A DNA stretch of 64,000 nt. Source: Sva-07 sp038321235 (GTDB taxonomy: Bacteria > Actinomycetota > Acidimicrobiia > Acidimicrobiales > Ilumatobacteraceae). Made by a program: the position numbers and the translations under genes. How positions within the stretch are numbered: the stretch's first letter is position 1; each line of letters opens with the position of its first letter. The DNA lies in the NCBI GenBank assembly GCA_038321235.1, contig JBBQEU010000002.1:12443-76442 (forward strand), given 5' to 3'. The notes below the pieces were generated by a model that was not told the DNA's origin, did not search any database, and worked only from the letters and a program-made list of their open reading frames with translations. Positions 8,838-18,230 of the stretch are shown here, piece after piece.

Positions 8838-11800
8838 TCAGATCAGGCCGTCGAGTGGGATCACGTCGAGGTGAACCAAACGTCGGCCGTCACGGGGATA
8901 CGGACGGGCGATTCGGCGGCGCCCGATGGTCTGGATGTAGGCGAACTCGCTCGCACCGTCGGTGCGATAGCGCTCGTACTCCTCGATGACGAGCCGGTAC
9001 CGGTAGACGACCATCCTCGCTCTGGGCACGATGGCCAGGCCCTGCCACCGTCGTTCGCCTTCCAGTTGTGGCCCCGAGATCGGGACGGGGAGCATTGGCG
9101 CAGGTTGGGTGATCGACACCCAATCGAGGTCGCTGTCGATCTGCACGGCTTGGCGCTCCACGTGTGCCTCGACCTGAGTGTCCTGTGCCCCGCTCGAACT
9201 GCGTCCTTGGAGTGTCATCCGTACCGTCGAACCCCACGCGCCCGACGTGGCGGTCACGCTCGCGGTTCGGCCGGGGGCGACCTGCACGATGTCAGCCAAG
9301 ACGACTGGTGACAGCGAGAGCGACGTGGTGCCCACGGTGCCCGGCTCGAACGACGAGATCGTGTTCGGCTGCCACCGGGCGAGCGCGAGGCGGACGAATG
9401 GCCAGTAGCTCTCGAGCGAGAGGTCGATGTCGCAATACCACTTGTCGCGGTCGGCGTCGAAGTGCACCGGATGGGGAACCGCCTGCACCACCGGTCCACC
9501 AGGCGGTCGCAGCGCCACCACATCGTTGGACCGCAGCGGGAACGATGCGCTGGTGAGGCTTGCGCGCACGTTGGTGACGGCGTGGATCGGGTCACGGCCC
9601 CACTGCGTGACGAAGCGAGCAGTGTCGTCGGACGGCTGGGCCGTTCCGGGCTGGAACAGCACGGCCAACTCTTCGCCGAGACCGGACGACCACCACGGAC
9701 GTTCCAGCCAGATACGTACTCCGGCCGGCTTGCGGCGGCTCGTGGCCGTCCCGCCCGACAGGGTGCGATCCCAGGCGAACGTCGGGATCACCGAGTGGAT
9801 TTCGGGGGCGGCGGGCCGTGCGGAGGCGAACACGTTGCGCGGAGCGATGTTCGATCGGTGACTGATCGGGTTGGTCACGAACACGAGTGTGAGCGTGACA
9901 CCCAACGGGATCGCGTCACCGAGGCGGGTGAGCCGTGCGACGTCGGATCCGGGCGCCGTGATCAACCGGTACGCAGCGGGTTCGCCATCGGCGACGCTGA
10001 CGTCGCCCTCACGCCGGAACGTCACGATCCTCGCGTCGATCGACCCAGAACTCGGGCCGGAAAGACGCACGGTGCCGAGCGCGATACCGGTCGTTTCGAG
10101 TCCGTTGATCACCACCTCGTTGCCACCATCGGGGAAGACCACCTCACGCGTCTCGAGGAAATTGTCGAGAAACGCCCCCGACCCCTCGAGCTGGTATCGG
10201 ATCCGACGATGCTTGGTGTCGCCGTGGTCGTGAACGGCGCGCAGGATGGTGGAGACCATGCCGTCGTCACCCGGGAGCGCGTCACCCTTTTGCAGTTCGG
10301 TTGCCACGACGTGCACCTGCACTTCGCTCGGCGGCGCAGTGCCGGGACCGCGATCGATTCCCTCGGTCCAGGACGCGAGCAGGTCGAGACGACCGGTGCT
10401 GATCCCGTGCCATCGGACGTTCACCGACATGCTCGAGCGGGTAGCAGCGAGCGGCCGCCGTCCGATCGCGAATTCGGGCAAGCCGTGGAACTCCGGATCC
10501 TTCAACGGGTCCTTCACCGCATGGAGCACCGTGAACGGTTGCCACGGTGTGAACGCCCAGTTCCGACCATCAGCGATCTGGCGTCCGAGTGGTGTGGACA
10601 GCAGCTTGTCGATCGACTCAGGCCAGTCCGGTGCGTCGGCGAGCGTTCCGCGTGCCACCCACTCGGCGAACGCGAACCGCCTGAGGTCGCCTCCGTCGAA
10701 GCCGCTCGACAGCCGCAGGTGCAGCGTTTCGGCTTTGGGCAATCCGATCACGAGCAGACGGTTCTCGTCGTACCAGGCGATATCGATCGAGTTGGTTTCC
10801 TTGACCATCACGTGGACGGGTCGGGCATCGGTGGGCCACGTCGCCCCGCCGAGCGGCAGCCCGCTCTCGGCGAACGGCGCGGGAAGCACGGACGAACCGT
10901 CCGTCCGTCGCAGTTGGAGCCACCGCGCCAGCGGGTCCGGGAGGAAGTCGACGCTGAACCCGGCGTCGAGCGGAACGAACCGGGCGGTTGCTTCGTCGGG
11001 TCCACCGGGGAGGGTCCCGTTCGGGTCGCCCGGATCGAGCTCGGCACGGGGGTCGAGGTGGAGGCTGTAGCCGTCGCGGCTGACGAGGTCAACGTAGCGA
11101 ACAGGATCGGGGCGACCGCCGGGTCCGTCGAGCACCCCGTGTCGCTCCGCCTCGACGATGGTGGTGCGGGGAGGGAGGAGATGCCGACCGGCGACGCCGT
11201 CGGCATCGAGCTCACGGCGGATCGTTCGCAACACGACCCGGTGGAGTTCCTCGCCCGGCAGCCTCGGGGCCGCCATGATGACGTCAGGGCTTCCGACCGC
11301 GTCGAGTCGTCCGAAGAGCACGGGCGGCGTGATCTCGTCGGGCTTCGACGTCGCGTCAACCGTGGGGCCGTTGCCGGCGATGTCGACCACCCGGGCCCGC
11401 AGTTGGTAGCGCCGTCCGTATCTCAGCGGCACGAGGGTGCCGGGTGTGGGGCGATAACGGGCCACGACGGGCACCCCGGGCAGCGCGTCGGCGCCCTGCT
11501 CGCCGACGCCGTCCTCTGGATCGATCAGACGACCGGGTTTGGGAGCGACCGGACTCCACCCGTCCCATCGGAACTGTTCCTCGCCGAGGTACAGATCACC
11601 GGCGTCGTCGGAGACCGGTCCGTCGGACACCCAACCTTCGCTGTCGCCGAGGTCTATCGACTGGCCACCATCGGACACCTCAACCGCACCGGTGCGGCGC
11701 ACGAGTGACTGCCACTGCGTTGCCTTCTCCACCAGCACGTCGAGCCGGTACCCGCGCAGCACGTCGTCGGCGGCCAGCACGACGCTGGCCGGATCGGACG

Positions 11801-13037
11801 CCATCCCCTGCACGAGTACGTCACCTCGCTGGAACGCGAGCTGGTGGAATCGCAGCGCGCGGTCGATCCTCGTGATCCCGATGCCGCTCGCCCGCATGGT
11901 CGGGGTCGTCTCGCTCTGCGGCGTGGAGCGGGAGCGGCGACGGTGCCGCATCTGGATTGTCGCACCGACGCCGATCGCCTTCAAGGTCGTCGCTTCGACG
12001 TCGAGGATCTCTGCTCGATATCGGGTCGGGTCACCGAGTCGCAGGAAACCCGACTCGCCGAGGTCGCTGTCGGGAGCGGGCGCGATCACGAACCGGTCGG
12101 TCGCGTCGATGCAACGAGTCCACGGCGACGGTTCGGTCACGAACGGCGTCTCGCTCTTGACGCCCACCGTGATCGACACACTGTCGGGCGGACCGCCGAG
12201 AAGTCGTTGGACGTCGTCCCACGACACCTCGGGGACGAGGTCGAAGACCAGTCCGAGCGGTCGTAGGAGCGGGGCATGCGCTGCGCACGCCGTAGTGACT
12301 TCGTGGAAGTCGAGCGGGGGCGGTGTCACCCAGCTCACTCGATGGGGGCGATCGCCGGGTTCGGCGCCGTCGTCGGGCGGGTCGGGATCGAGCGCCCTTG
12401 CGAGGAAACGCCGGAACTCCAAGAGGTCGCGCCGGGCCACCTGTTCGGGCGACATGCCGGGCGGAGGAGTGTGCGGGACGTAGCCGGACGCCTCGATGAT
12501 CGCTTCGAGTTGGTGCGTGAGTGCATCGTCGTCGAGCACCTTCTTGCGGTCGATGTCCCAGAACCCCGCCGACTCGAACGCGGCGAGTAGCCCGGTCGTG
12601 GGGTCGGTGCCGACGGGAAGGTGATCGTTCTCCGGTCCGATCGATGCTGCGACCTGGACGTAAGCGTCGCGCCACCGCTGGGCGAGCCGTCCATTGCGAT
12701 AGGTCCGGATCAGGCGTTGCTTGCGCGGCGGCGGATCGAAACGGCGCACCGCCAGGTCGCCCGGGAAGATCCGCGACCATGCGGCAAGCTCGGGCGGCGC
12801 ACTGACGGTTGTAGCCGGCGACGTCGTGATCTGCGAGCCCCGTCTGAACGCCAGCTCGAAGGAGAGAGGCTGGATCGGCCAGTTGAACGCCAGTGGGAAG
12901 TCGGCGAGCACCCCGGACGGTTGATCGGGCACGAGGCGGAATGCGCAATGTACCGACACGATCGGAACGACGCCTTGGGTGCGCTTGTCGAGTCCGTTGG
13001 GAAGCGCGGTGAAACGCATCGAGTGTGAATTGACCAT
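8838..13037 (-). CDS. giant 1399-aa protein of unknown function, partner of the Tat-exported 1081-aa protein
   Basis: No domain with a known function is recognised. The protein starts at ATG 13037, one base after the stop of the preceding 1081-aa gene; a GGAG motif lies about nine bases upstream, so translation is probably coupled. There is no signal peptide or membrane segment. Residues 1-250 include a helical stretch with many charged residues. The rest is beta-rich with short Pro/Gly/Asp loops, suggesting a chain of beta-sandwich domains (one region, near YGRRYQLRARVVDIAGNGPT, looks fibronectin/Ig-like). Codon use matches the neighbours, and the long antisense frame is a GC artefact. From memory, similar large uncharacterised proteins occur in other high-GC actinobacteria; this was not checked. 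It may form a complex with its partner. Confidence 0.85.
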   Translation of the reverse strand: MVNSHSMRFTALPNGLDKRTQGVVPIVSVHCAFRLVPDQPSGVLADFPLAFNWPIQPLSFELAFRRGSQITTSPATTVSAPPELAAWSRIFPGDLAVRRFDPPPRKQRLIRTYRNGRLAQRWRDAYVQVAASIGPENDHLPVGTDPTTGLLAAFESAGFWDIDRKKVLDDDALTHQLEAIIEASGYVPHTPPPGMSPEQVARRDLLEFRRFLARALDPDPPDDGAEPGDRPHRVSWVTPPPLDFHEVTTACAAHAPLLRPLGLVFDLVPEVSWDDVQRLLGGPPDSVSITVGVKSETPFVTEPSPWTRCIDATDRFVIAPAPDSDLGESGFLRLGDPTRYRAEILDVEATTLKAIGVGATIQMRHRRRSRSTPQSETTPTMRASGIGITRIDRALRFHQLAFQRGDVLVQGMASDPASVVLAADDVLRGYRLDVLVEKATQWQSLVRRTGAVEVSDGGQSIDLGDSEGWVSDGPVSDDAGDLYLGEEQFRWDGWSPVAPKPGRLIDPEDGVGEQGADALPGVPVVARYRPTPGTLVPLRYGRRYQLRARVVDIAGNGPTVDATSKPDEITPPVLFGRLDAVGSPDVIMAAPRLPGEELHRVVLRTIRRELDADGVAGRHLLPPRTTIVEAERHGVLDGPGGRPDPVRYVDLVSRDGYSLHLDPRAELDPGDPNGTLPGGPDEATARFVPLDAGFSVDFLPDPLARWLQLRRTDGSSVLPAPFAESGLPLGGATWPTDARPVHVMVKETNSIDIAWYDENRLLVIGLPKAETLHLRLSSGFDGGDLRRFAFAEWVARGTLADAPDWPESIDKLLSTPLGRQIADGRNWAFTPWQPFTVLHAVKDPLKDPEFHGLPEFAIGRRPLAATRSSMSVNVRWHGISTGRLDLLASWTEGIDRGPGTAPPSEVQVHVVATELQKGDALPGDDGMVSTILRAVHDHGDTKHRRIRYQLEGSGAFLDNFLETREVVFPDGGNEVVINGLETTGIALGTVRLSGPSSGSIDARIVTFRREGDVSVADGEPAAYRLITAPGSDVARLTRLGDAIPLGVTLTLVFVTNPISHRSNIAPRNVFASARPAAPEIHSVIPTFAWDRTLSGGTATSRRKPAGVRIWLERPWWSSGLGEELAVLFQPGTAQPSDDTARFVTQWGRDPIHAVTNVRASLTSASFPLRSNDVVALRPPGGPVVQAVPHPVHFDADRDKWYCDIDLSLESYWPFVRLALARWQPNTISSFEPGTVGTTSLSLSPVVLADIVQVAPGRTASVTATSGAWGSTVRMTLQGRSSSGAQDTQVEAHVERQAVQIDSDLDWVSITQPAPMLPVPISGPQLEGERRWQGLAIVPRARMVVYRYRLVIEEYERYRTDGASEFAYIQTIGRRRIARPYPRDGRRLVHLDVIPLDGLI

Positions 13038-13038
13038 G

Positions 13039-16000
13039 TCAGGCAGCTCCGTAGGCGTCGCAGTAGTCGTTCCAGTCGGACGGGGCGAGCTGGTCGCCGA
13101 AGGCGGGATCGGCGGCGTCGGACTTGAAGCTCCGTTCGATCGTCACCGTGATCGGGGGCGTCGGCATCAGAGGGACCGAGATATCGATCTCGATCGTGCC
13201 CCGTCCGTAAAGGGTGCGGACGGTCTTGGCGTTCTTGGTCCGCTCCTGGTACCCCAGTTCCAACGTGAGCGTGATGCTCGCTGACACCGGGCCGGCCGAC
13301 ACCGAACCGTTCAGCCTGAAGTAGGCAACGAACTCGGCGGTGTCGTCCCCGTCGCTCTGGGACAGCAACAGGATCGCTCCGAACATCGCCGAGATCGAAC
13401 CCGATGCGACCCCGAGGTCGAGCGCGATCTCGGCACCGGCTTCGAGTCCCAGCTCGAGCGTCTCGAGCCCGTCGGGGCCGAAGGCGAGTGCCAGGTACCC
13501 CCCGCCACCGATACAGAACACGGTCAGGCGGAACGGATCGTCTCGGGTCGACAGCCCGAATCGGACGCGGACCGGGTCGCCGGTGAGGGGAACGTCGAAT
13601 CCGGCGGAGAAGCGCACGTTGCGCAGCGCGAACACCCCGAAGGTGATGTTGGGCAGTGCAATCGACAATCCGATGGCGATGCGGTCGGGGAGGACGTCGA
13701 CGACGATGCCGCCGTCACCGAAGTCGAGGTACTTGCTGAGCGCCGCGATGTACTCGAGATCGCCGCCGAAACGGACGTCGCCGACATCGACGTCGAGTTC
13801 CGGTTTGCGACCATCGCGCGACGAGAAGTGCAGGCGATCGATGTCGATCATCACGAGCGCAGCCGAACCCGATGGGATGTTGAGGGTGAAGTCGGACAAC
13901 TCGCCGTCGACCCGGCTGCTCGGCGACGTGGTCGTTCCGTCGAGCGGTGTGCGCACGAGTGCATCGAGCGTGAACGACCCCGGAGTGAAGATGCCAGCAG
14001 GGTCGGACTTCATGTTCGGCGTCCAGATCATCGCCGACTCGATCGCATCAGCGGTTCGTCGCGTGGTGATGGTCATCGCCGAGGTGGGTGCGACCCCGCC
14101 GGTCGGCACCGCGACCGAGTCGATCACCGAGGCGAGCGTGATCCCGCCGAGCAATTTCGGCGAGCCGGGTCCGGCGAAGAAGGCCACCGGATCGAACGTC
14201 CCACCGCGGATCGTCGAGGTGTCACCAGCGGCGACTCCGAGCGACCGCGAAAGGTTCCCGAAGCTCAAGTCGGGGGTGACGACGGCCCCGGCGCGGTCGC
14301 TACCGACACCGGGCTCGTCGGCCGAGTTCGCGGGCCGTGAGAATTGCAGCGGGACCGGCGCCCCCTCGATGTTGGCCCACAGACCACCAGCGTTCGTCGG
14401 CGAGTCGAACCCGTCGGCGCGATACACCGGGTCGAAGAAGATCGTCTTCGTTCCGATGGGGTTGCCCGACACGGCGGCGATCTCGTCGAGGCCGACCTCG
14501 GCGGTGGACATCGCCGCCCAGAAACGACGCCGGCCGGGAAGCGACGCCACGGTCTCGTCGGCGAGGGCTGTCACGTCGAAGCGGATGCGTTGCGTGACCA
14601 GGCTCGTCGCTCCGGGCCGTTCGGCGAGTGGCGGTGCGTACGCAACCCGCTGGCCGGAGATCCGCGCCCAGCGTCGTGTCGGGTGTTGGTAGCTGTTCCA
14701 GCCGTTGCGGATCGGGGCGATCCTGTCCGGATTGCCGGGGAGCGGTCCGTCGGCGATCGCACCGAACACGAACGCCATCGGCATCAGGAGGCCGATCGAT
14801 CGGCCCTCACGATCGACGGCGGTGGCGTGGAAGATCAGGTCCTCGTCGGTGCCGGCGATCTTCAGGAAGAAGCAGTTCTGGTTCCCCTGGATGAACGGGT
14901 CCTCGGTGAGGTTCGGGGTGACCAGCGCCGGGAGGTGGACGCTCGCGAACGGCAACTGGCGGCCGGCCGTCGGAATGTTCTCCGACGGGTCGTGGTCGAC
15001 GACCGACTCGTTGATCACGAGGAACGTGCGCTGTTCGAGTACTGCGCTACGGTTCGCGCCGTTGCCGACGAACTTGCGCTCGGTGATCTTGATGCGCGAG
15101 GCCGAGTGGCCGAATGGCAGCAGGTAGCCACGGTCGACGACGCGCACGAAGTTGTCACGGCCGAACGACGACCGGTGGCGCCAGTCGGTCAGGCTGATCT
15201 CGGAGGCGTCGGCGAACGTACGACCCGCCTCGAAGGATGCGCCGATCGCGGACAGCGTCAACGTGCGCACGGGAACGGAAACGCGCCCGGTTGCCGAATT
15301 CGGGAGCACGCGATCGCTGGTGAGCCGGATGAGCGAAACACGGTCGCGTTGGCTCAGCGACGAGACGAACGGCTGTGCACCGACGTCGGCTGCCGCGGGG
15401 TCGGCGAGCATCTGCTCGATCTGCGGATCCGGCGACCAGATCGCTCGGATCACCCGGTCGGGCGACGGTCGCTCGGTCAGCGGGCCCATGGCGTTGCCGC
15501 TGCCGGGGCGCGTGGCGAAGCGCGTGTGCCAGAGTTCAGCGTGTCCGGAGCCCTCGCCGATCACCGGAAGCGTGGCACCGACGAATCCACCCCGCCGGTT
15601 GGGCGAGATCTGGAGCCACCAGGGAACCTCGATCGATGTCTCGCGGGGCCCGGGTTCCTGCGGTCGCGGCAGCAGGGCGAGCGGATCGAGCGCATCGTTG
15701 GCAGCGCGACGCGCGACCAGGTTGGTGTTGAGCAACCACCTGCGCCAGTCGAGCATCGAGCCAACCGTGTACGGAATTCCGGACCCGACGAGGCCCTTCG
15801 GCACGATGAACGACAGTCGGCTCGTTCCCGACAATCGAGCGTCGAGGCTCCCCGGTGCCGGTGTGGCCGCCGGCCAGGCGACGGCCTCCTCGAGCAACGA
15901 CTGAGGAGGAAAGGTGACGATGACCGCCGCATCCTTGTCGGGGTCGATCAGCTTCAGGTGCGGGTTGGCCGGATCCGTCCGAACGATGCGGAGGTTGTAG

Positions 16001-16284
16001 CCAGCGACCTGGAGCCGCACCATGTCGGTCGCGCGACGCAGTGTCACGGAGAACGAGCGTCCGCCGAGATAGATCTGGCCGATCTCGGGGTCCACGCCGA
16101 TGTCGGGCACGGTCGGGTCGTCGATCTCGAACTCCTGGGCGTTGACCAGCCCACCGAGGTGGGGCTCCGCAGCGACGATCACACCCGCGCCACCTGCCAA
16201 CTTGAGGAACGTCCGACGTCGCAGCGAGCGAGAACTCACGTCGGCCGTGTCGCAATCGTCCGCCTGATCGGGGTTTCTGTCCAC
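13039..16284 (-). CDS. giant 1081-aa Tat-signal protein of unknown function, beta-rich C-terminus
   Basis: Starts at GTG 16284 with a strong GGAGGA ribosome binding site four bases upstream, unlike the leaderless neighbours. Residues 20-45 form a twin-arginine signal (SLRRRTFLKLAGGAGVIVAA), so the protein is exported folded, possibly with a cofactor or partner. The middle contains a conserved-looking block around SLTDWRHRSSFGRDNFVRVV and GYLLPFGHSAS (about 395-430). Residues about 770-1060 are a glycine-rich, alternating hydrophobic beta region (GGGGYLALAFGPDGLETLEL, LDLGVASGSISAMFG), suggesting an elongated beta-structure. It is the first gene of a two-gene unit with the 1399-aa protein. The function is not known. 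I recall related uncharacterised proteins in actinobacteria and myxobacteria, but this is unverified. Confidence 0.88.
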   Translation of the reverse strand: MDRNPDQADDCDTADVSSRSLRRRTFLKLAGGAGVIVAAEPHLGGLVNAQEFEIDDPTVPDIGVDPEIGQIYLGGRSFSVTLRRATDMVRLQVAGYNLRIVRTDPANPHLKLIDPDKDAAVIVTFPPQSLLEEAVAWPAATPAPGSLDARLSGTSRLSFIVPKGLVGSGIPYTVGSMLDWRRWLLNTNLVARRAANDALDPLALLPRPQEPGPRETSIEVPWWLQISPNRRGGFVGATLPVIGEGSGHAELWHTRFATRPGSGNAMGPLTERPSPDRVIRAIWSPDPQIEQMLADPAAADVGAQPFVSSLSQRDRVSLIRLTSDRVLPNSATGRVSVPVRTLTLSAIGASFEAGRTFADASEISLTDWRHRSSFGRDNFVRVVDRGYLLPFGHSASRIKITERKFVGNGANRSAVLEQRTFLVINESVVDHDPSENIPTAGRQLPFASVHLPALVTPNLTEDPFIQGNQNCFFLKIAGTDEDLIFHATAVDREGRSIGLLMPMAFVFGAIADGPLPGNPDRIAPIRNGWNSYQHPTRRWARISGQRVAYAPPLAERPGATSLVTQRIRFDVTALADETVASLPGRRRFWAAMSTAEVGLDEIAAVSGNPIGTKTIFFDPVYRADGFDSPTNAGGLWANIEGAPVPLQFSRPANSADEPGVGSDRAGAVVTPDLSFGNLSRSLGVAAGDTSTIRGGTFDPVAFFAGPGSPKLLGGITLASVIDSVAVPTGGVAPTSAMTITTRRTADAIESAMIWTPNMKSDPAGIFTPGSFTLDALVRTPLDGTTTSPSSRVDGELSDFTLNIPSGSAALVMIDIDRLHFSSRDGRKPELDVDVGDVRFGGDLEYIAALSKYLDFGDGGIVVDVLPDRIAIGLSIALPNITFGVFALRNVRFSAGFDVPLTGDPVRVRFGLSTRDDPFRLTVFCIGGGGYLALAFGPDGLETLELGLEAGAEIALDLGVASGSISAMFGAILLLSQSDGDDTAEFVAYFRLNGSVSAGPVSASITLTLELGYQERTKNAKTVRTLYGRGTIEIDISVPLMPTPPITVTIERSFKSDAADPAFGDQLAPSDWNDYCDAYGAA

Positions 16285-16408
16285 GCTTCCTCCGTCGTCG
16301 TCTCCGCACGGCGACAGTACGAATCGGACGACTCGGTGTCGTGAGTAGTGATTACCTACGGGCCCCGTCCGACGTGCTCCGAACTACGAGAAGGGCCGGA
16401 GCCCGGCA

Positions 16409-16414
16409 TACAGT
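16409..16414 (+). promoter_or_regulatory. -10 box TACAGT, leaderless promoter of the thiolase gene
   Basis: TACAGT with a 7-nt spacer to ATG 16422. It decides the start against an upstream in-frame ATG at 16341. Confidence 0.55.
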
Positions 16415-16421
16415 CGGCGCC

Positions 16422-17606
16422 ATGAGCAGCTCAGATGTCGTGATCGTCGATGCCGTGCGCACCCCCATCGGGAAGCGCAACGGTGGAATGTCCACCCTCC
16501 ACCCCGCCGAGTCCCTCGCCCGCGTGCAGCGCTCCATCATCGACCGCAACGGGATCGAGCCGACCGAGATCGGTCAGGTCGTCACCGGCTGCGTCAGCCA
16601 GGTCGGCGAGCAGGCGTTCAACATCGGCCGCACCGCATGGCTCTCGGCTGGCCTCCCGCTCAGCGTTGCCAACACCACCGTCGACACCCAGTGCGGATCG
16701 AGCCAGCAGGCGACCAACCTCGGTGCGTCACTCGTCGGCTCCGGTGCAGTCGACATGGCACTCGCCTGCGGTGTGGAAGCAATGAGCCGGGTGCCGATCG
16801 GGGCATCGGGCAACAAGGCGCTCGGGCTCGGCGTTCCGATCCCCAAGACCTACTTCGAGCAGTACGAGATGACCTCGCAGTTCGAAGGCGCCGAGCGCAT
16901 CGCCGACAAGTGGGGCATCAGCCGCGAGGACACCGATGCGTTCGGGTTCTCTTCACAGCAGCGCGCCGCGCAGGCGTGGGCCGAGGATCGCTTCTCGGGC
17001 CAGTACATCACCATCGAGGCGCCCGATCTCGACGAGGAAGGCAACCCGACCGGCACCACCCACACCGTCGATCGCGACGAAGGCCTGCGCGAGACCACGC
17101 TCGAGAAGCTGGCCACGCTGAAGCCGGTCGCGCGCGAGAACGGCGTGCACACCGCTGGCAACTCGTCGCAGATCTCCGACGGTGCCGCCGCGGTGCTGCT
17201 GGCTTCCGAGGCCAAGGCCGCCGAGCTCGGCCTGACGGCCCGGGCGCGTGTCGTCGACACATGTCTCGTCGGCACCGATCCGGAGCTGATGCTCACCGGA
17301 CCGATGGACGCCACCAAACACCTGTTGAAGCGCACCGGGCTGTCGATCGACGACATCGACGTGTTCGAGATCAATGAGGCGTTCGCGTCAGTGGTGCTCG
17401 CATGGGCCAAGGAGGTCGGCGCCGACCTCGACAAGACCAACCCCAACGGCGGTGCCATCGCCCTCGGCCATCCACTCGGCGCGACTGGCGCATTTCTGAT
17501 GACCAAGGCGCTCTACGAACTCGAGCGCAGCGGCGGCCGCTACGCCCTGATCTCGATGTGCTGCGGCGGCGGACTCGGAACCGGCACCATCATCGAACGC
17601 CTGTAA
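16422..17606 (+). CDS. acetyl-CoA acetyltransferase / thiolase
   Basis: A 394-residue thiolase of standard length. The acylated Cys is C91 in DTQCGSSQQATNL. The C-terminal catalytic motifs are NEAFA, GGAIALGHPLGATGA (His) and MCCGGGLGTG (second Cys), so the enzyme looks fully active. It catalyses thiolytic cleavage of 3-ketoacyl-CoA or the reverse condensation; the sequence resembles FadA-type degradative thiolases, but chain length cannot be told. A TACAGT box seven bases before ATG 16422 supports this start rather than the longer frame. It diverges from the giant Tat-protein gene and is followed by a terminator-like hairpin, so it is monocistronic. Confidence 0.95.
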   Translation: MSSSDVVIVDAVRTPIGKRNGGMSTLHPAESLARVQRSIIDRNGIEPTEIGQVVTGCVSQVGEQAFNIGRTAWLSAGLPLSVANTTVDTQCGSSQQATNLGASLVGSGAVDMALACGVEAMSRVPIGASGNKALGLGVPIPKTYFEQYEMTSQFEGAERIADKWGISREDTDAFGFSSQQRAAQAWAEDRFSGQYITIEAPDLDEEGNPTGTTHTVDRDEGLRETTLEKLATLKPVARENGVHTAGNSSQISDGAAAVLLASEAKAAELGLTARARVVDTCLVGTDPELMLTGPMDATKHLLKRTGLSIDDIDVFEINEAFASVVLAWAKEVGADLDKTNPNGGAIALGHPLGATGAFLMTKALYELERSGGRYALISMCCGGGLGTGTIIERL

Positions 17607-17611
17607 TCCTT

Positions 17612-17663
17612 CGTTTGCGTCGGATTTCCGGTGGAGCGGGCCACCGGAAATGCCGCGCAAACG
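17612..17663 (+). terminator. long hairpin after the thiolase gene
   Basis: Outer arms CGTTTGCG (17612-17619) and CGCAAACG (17656-17663) plus inner arms ATTTCCGGTGG (17624-17634) and CCACCGGAAAT (17641-17651) enclose a 6-nt loop. It starts five bases after the stop. Confidence 0.6.
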
Positions 17664-17696
17664 CGTTGGGGGGGCGGGTGCGGATAGAACGACGAT

Positions 17697-18200
17697 GTGC
17701 GCCGAACTGTCGCTGCTCTCGCCCTGCTCGCCGCCGCCACCGCGGCATGCACTGGGGAGGTGGCCGCCAACGACGGCCTCGCCACGGTCACCCATGTGGT
17801 CGACGGCGACACGATCGACGTCGAGATCGGCGGACGCGAAGAACGCGTCCGCCTGATCGGCATCGACACACCCGAGACCAAGAAGCCGAACACGCCAATC
17901 GAGTGTTGGGGCCCGGAGGCCAGTGCGTTCACCGCTTCGCTGCTCCCGGAGGGAACCGAGGTTCGAATCGAGCGCGACATCGTCGGCCGCGACGACTACG
18001 GACGCCTCCTCGGTTACGTCCACCTCATCGATTCCAGTGTTGCGGCCACCGACATCTTCGTGAACATGGAGATCATCGAGCGGGGCTTCGCTCGTCCGCT
18101 CACGATCGAACCCAACAGCACGTTTGCCCGCGACTTCGCCACCGCGGCGAGCCGCGCTGAACGGTCCGACCTCGGGATGTGGGGCGCCTGCTCGTCCTGA
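17697..18200 (+). CDS. thermonuclease (SNase)-like lipoprotein
   Basis: A 167-residue protein from GTG 17697 with an N-terminal signal peptide ending in TAAC (Cys18), a probable lipobox. The remainder is a staphylococcal-nuclease fold: VVDGDTIDV, VRLIGIDTPETKKP (active-site Arg and Glu, metal Asp) and DDYGRLLGYV (second Arg). All three catalytic positions of the family are present, so it is likely a Ca2+-dependent surface nuclease. It stands alone between the thiolase terminator and the leaderless promoter of the deacetylase gene. Confidence 0.87.
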   Translation: MRRTVAALALLAAATAACTGEVAANDGLATVTHVVDGDTIDVEIGGREERVRLIGIDTPETKKPNTPIECWGPEASAFTASLLPEGTEVRIERDIVGRDDYGRLLGYVHLIDSSVAATDIFVNMEIIERGFARPLTIEPNSTFARDFATAASRAERSDLGMWGACSS

Positions 18201-18217
18201 GCCCGCACCGGTTCCGG

Positions 18218-18223
18218 TAGCGT
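18218..18223 (+). promoter_or_regulatory. -10 box TAGCGT, leaderless promoter of the YdjC-type gene
   Basis: TAGCGT, 7 nt before GTG 18231. Confidence 0.5.
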
Positions 18224-18230
18224 CGCCGCG

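Noticed and set aside
9462..11708. 748-aa open frame antisense to the 1399-aa gene
   Set aside because: It is Arg/His/Gly-rich with no domain, typical of the GC-rich antisense frame of a real gene; the minus-strand product has normal composition, a ribosome binding site and a coupled start.
14344..16344. 666-aa open frame antisense to the Tat-protein gene
   Set aside because: The composition is that of a shadow frame, and it lies opposite a gene with a clear Tat signal and Shine-Dalgarno site.
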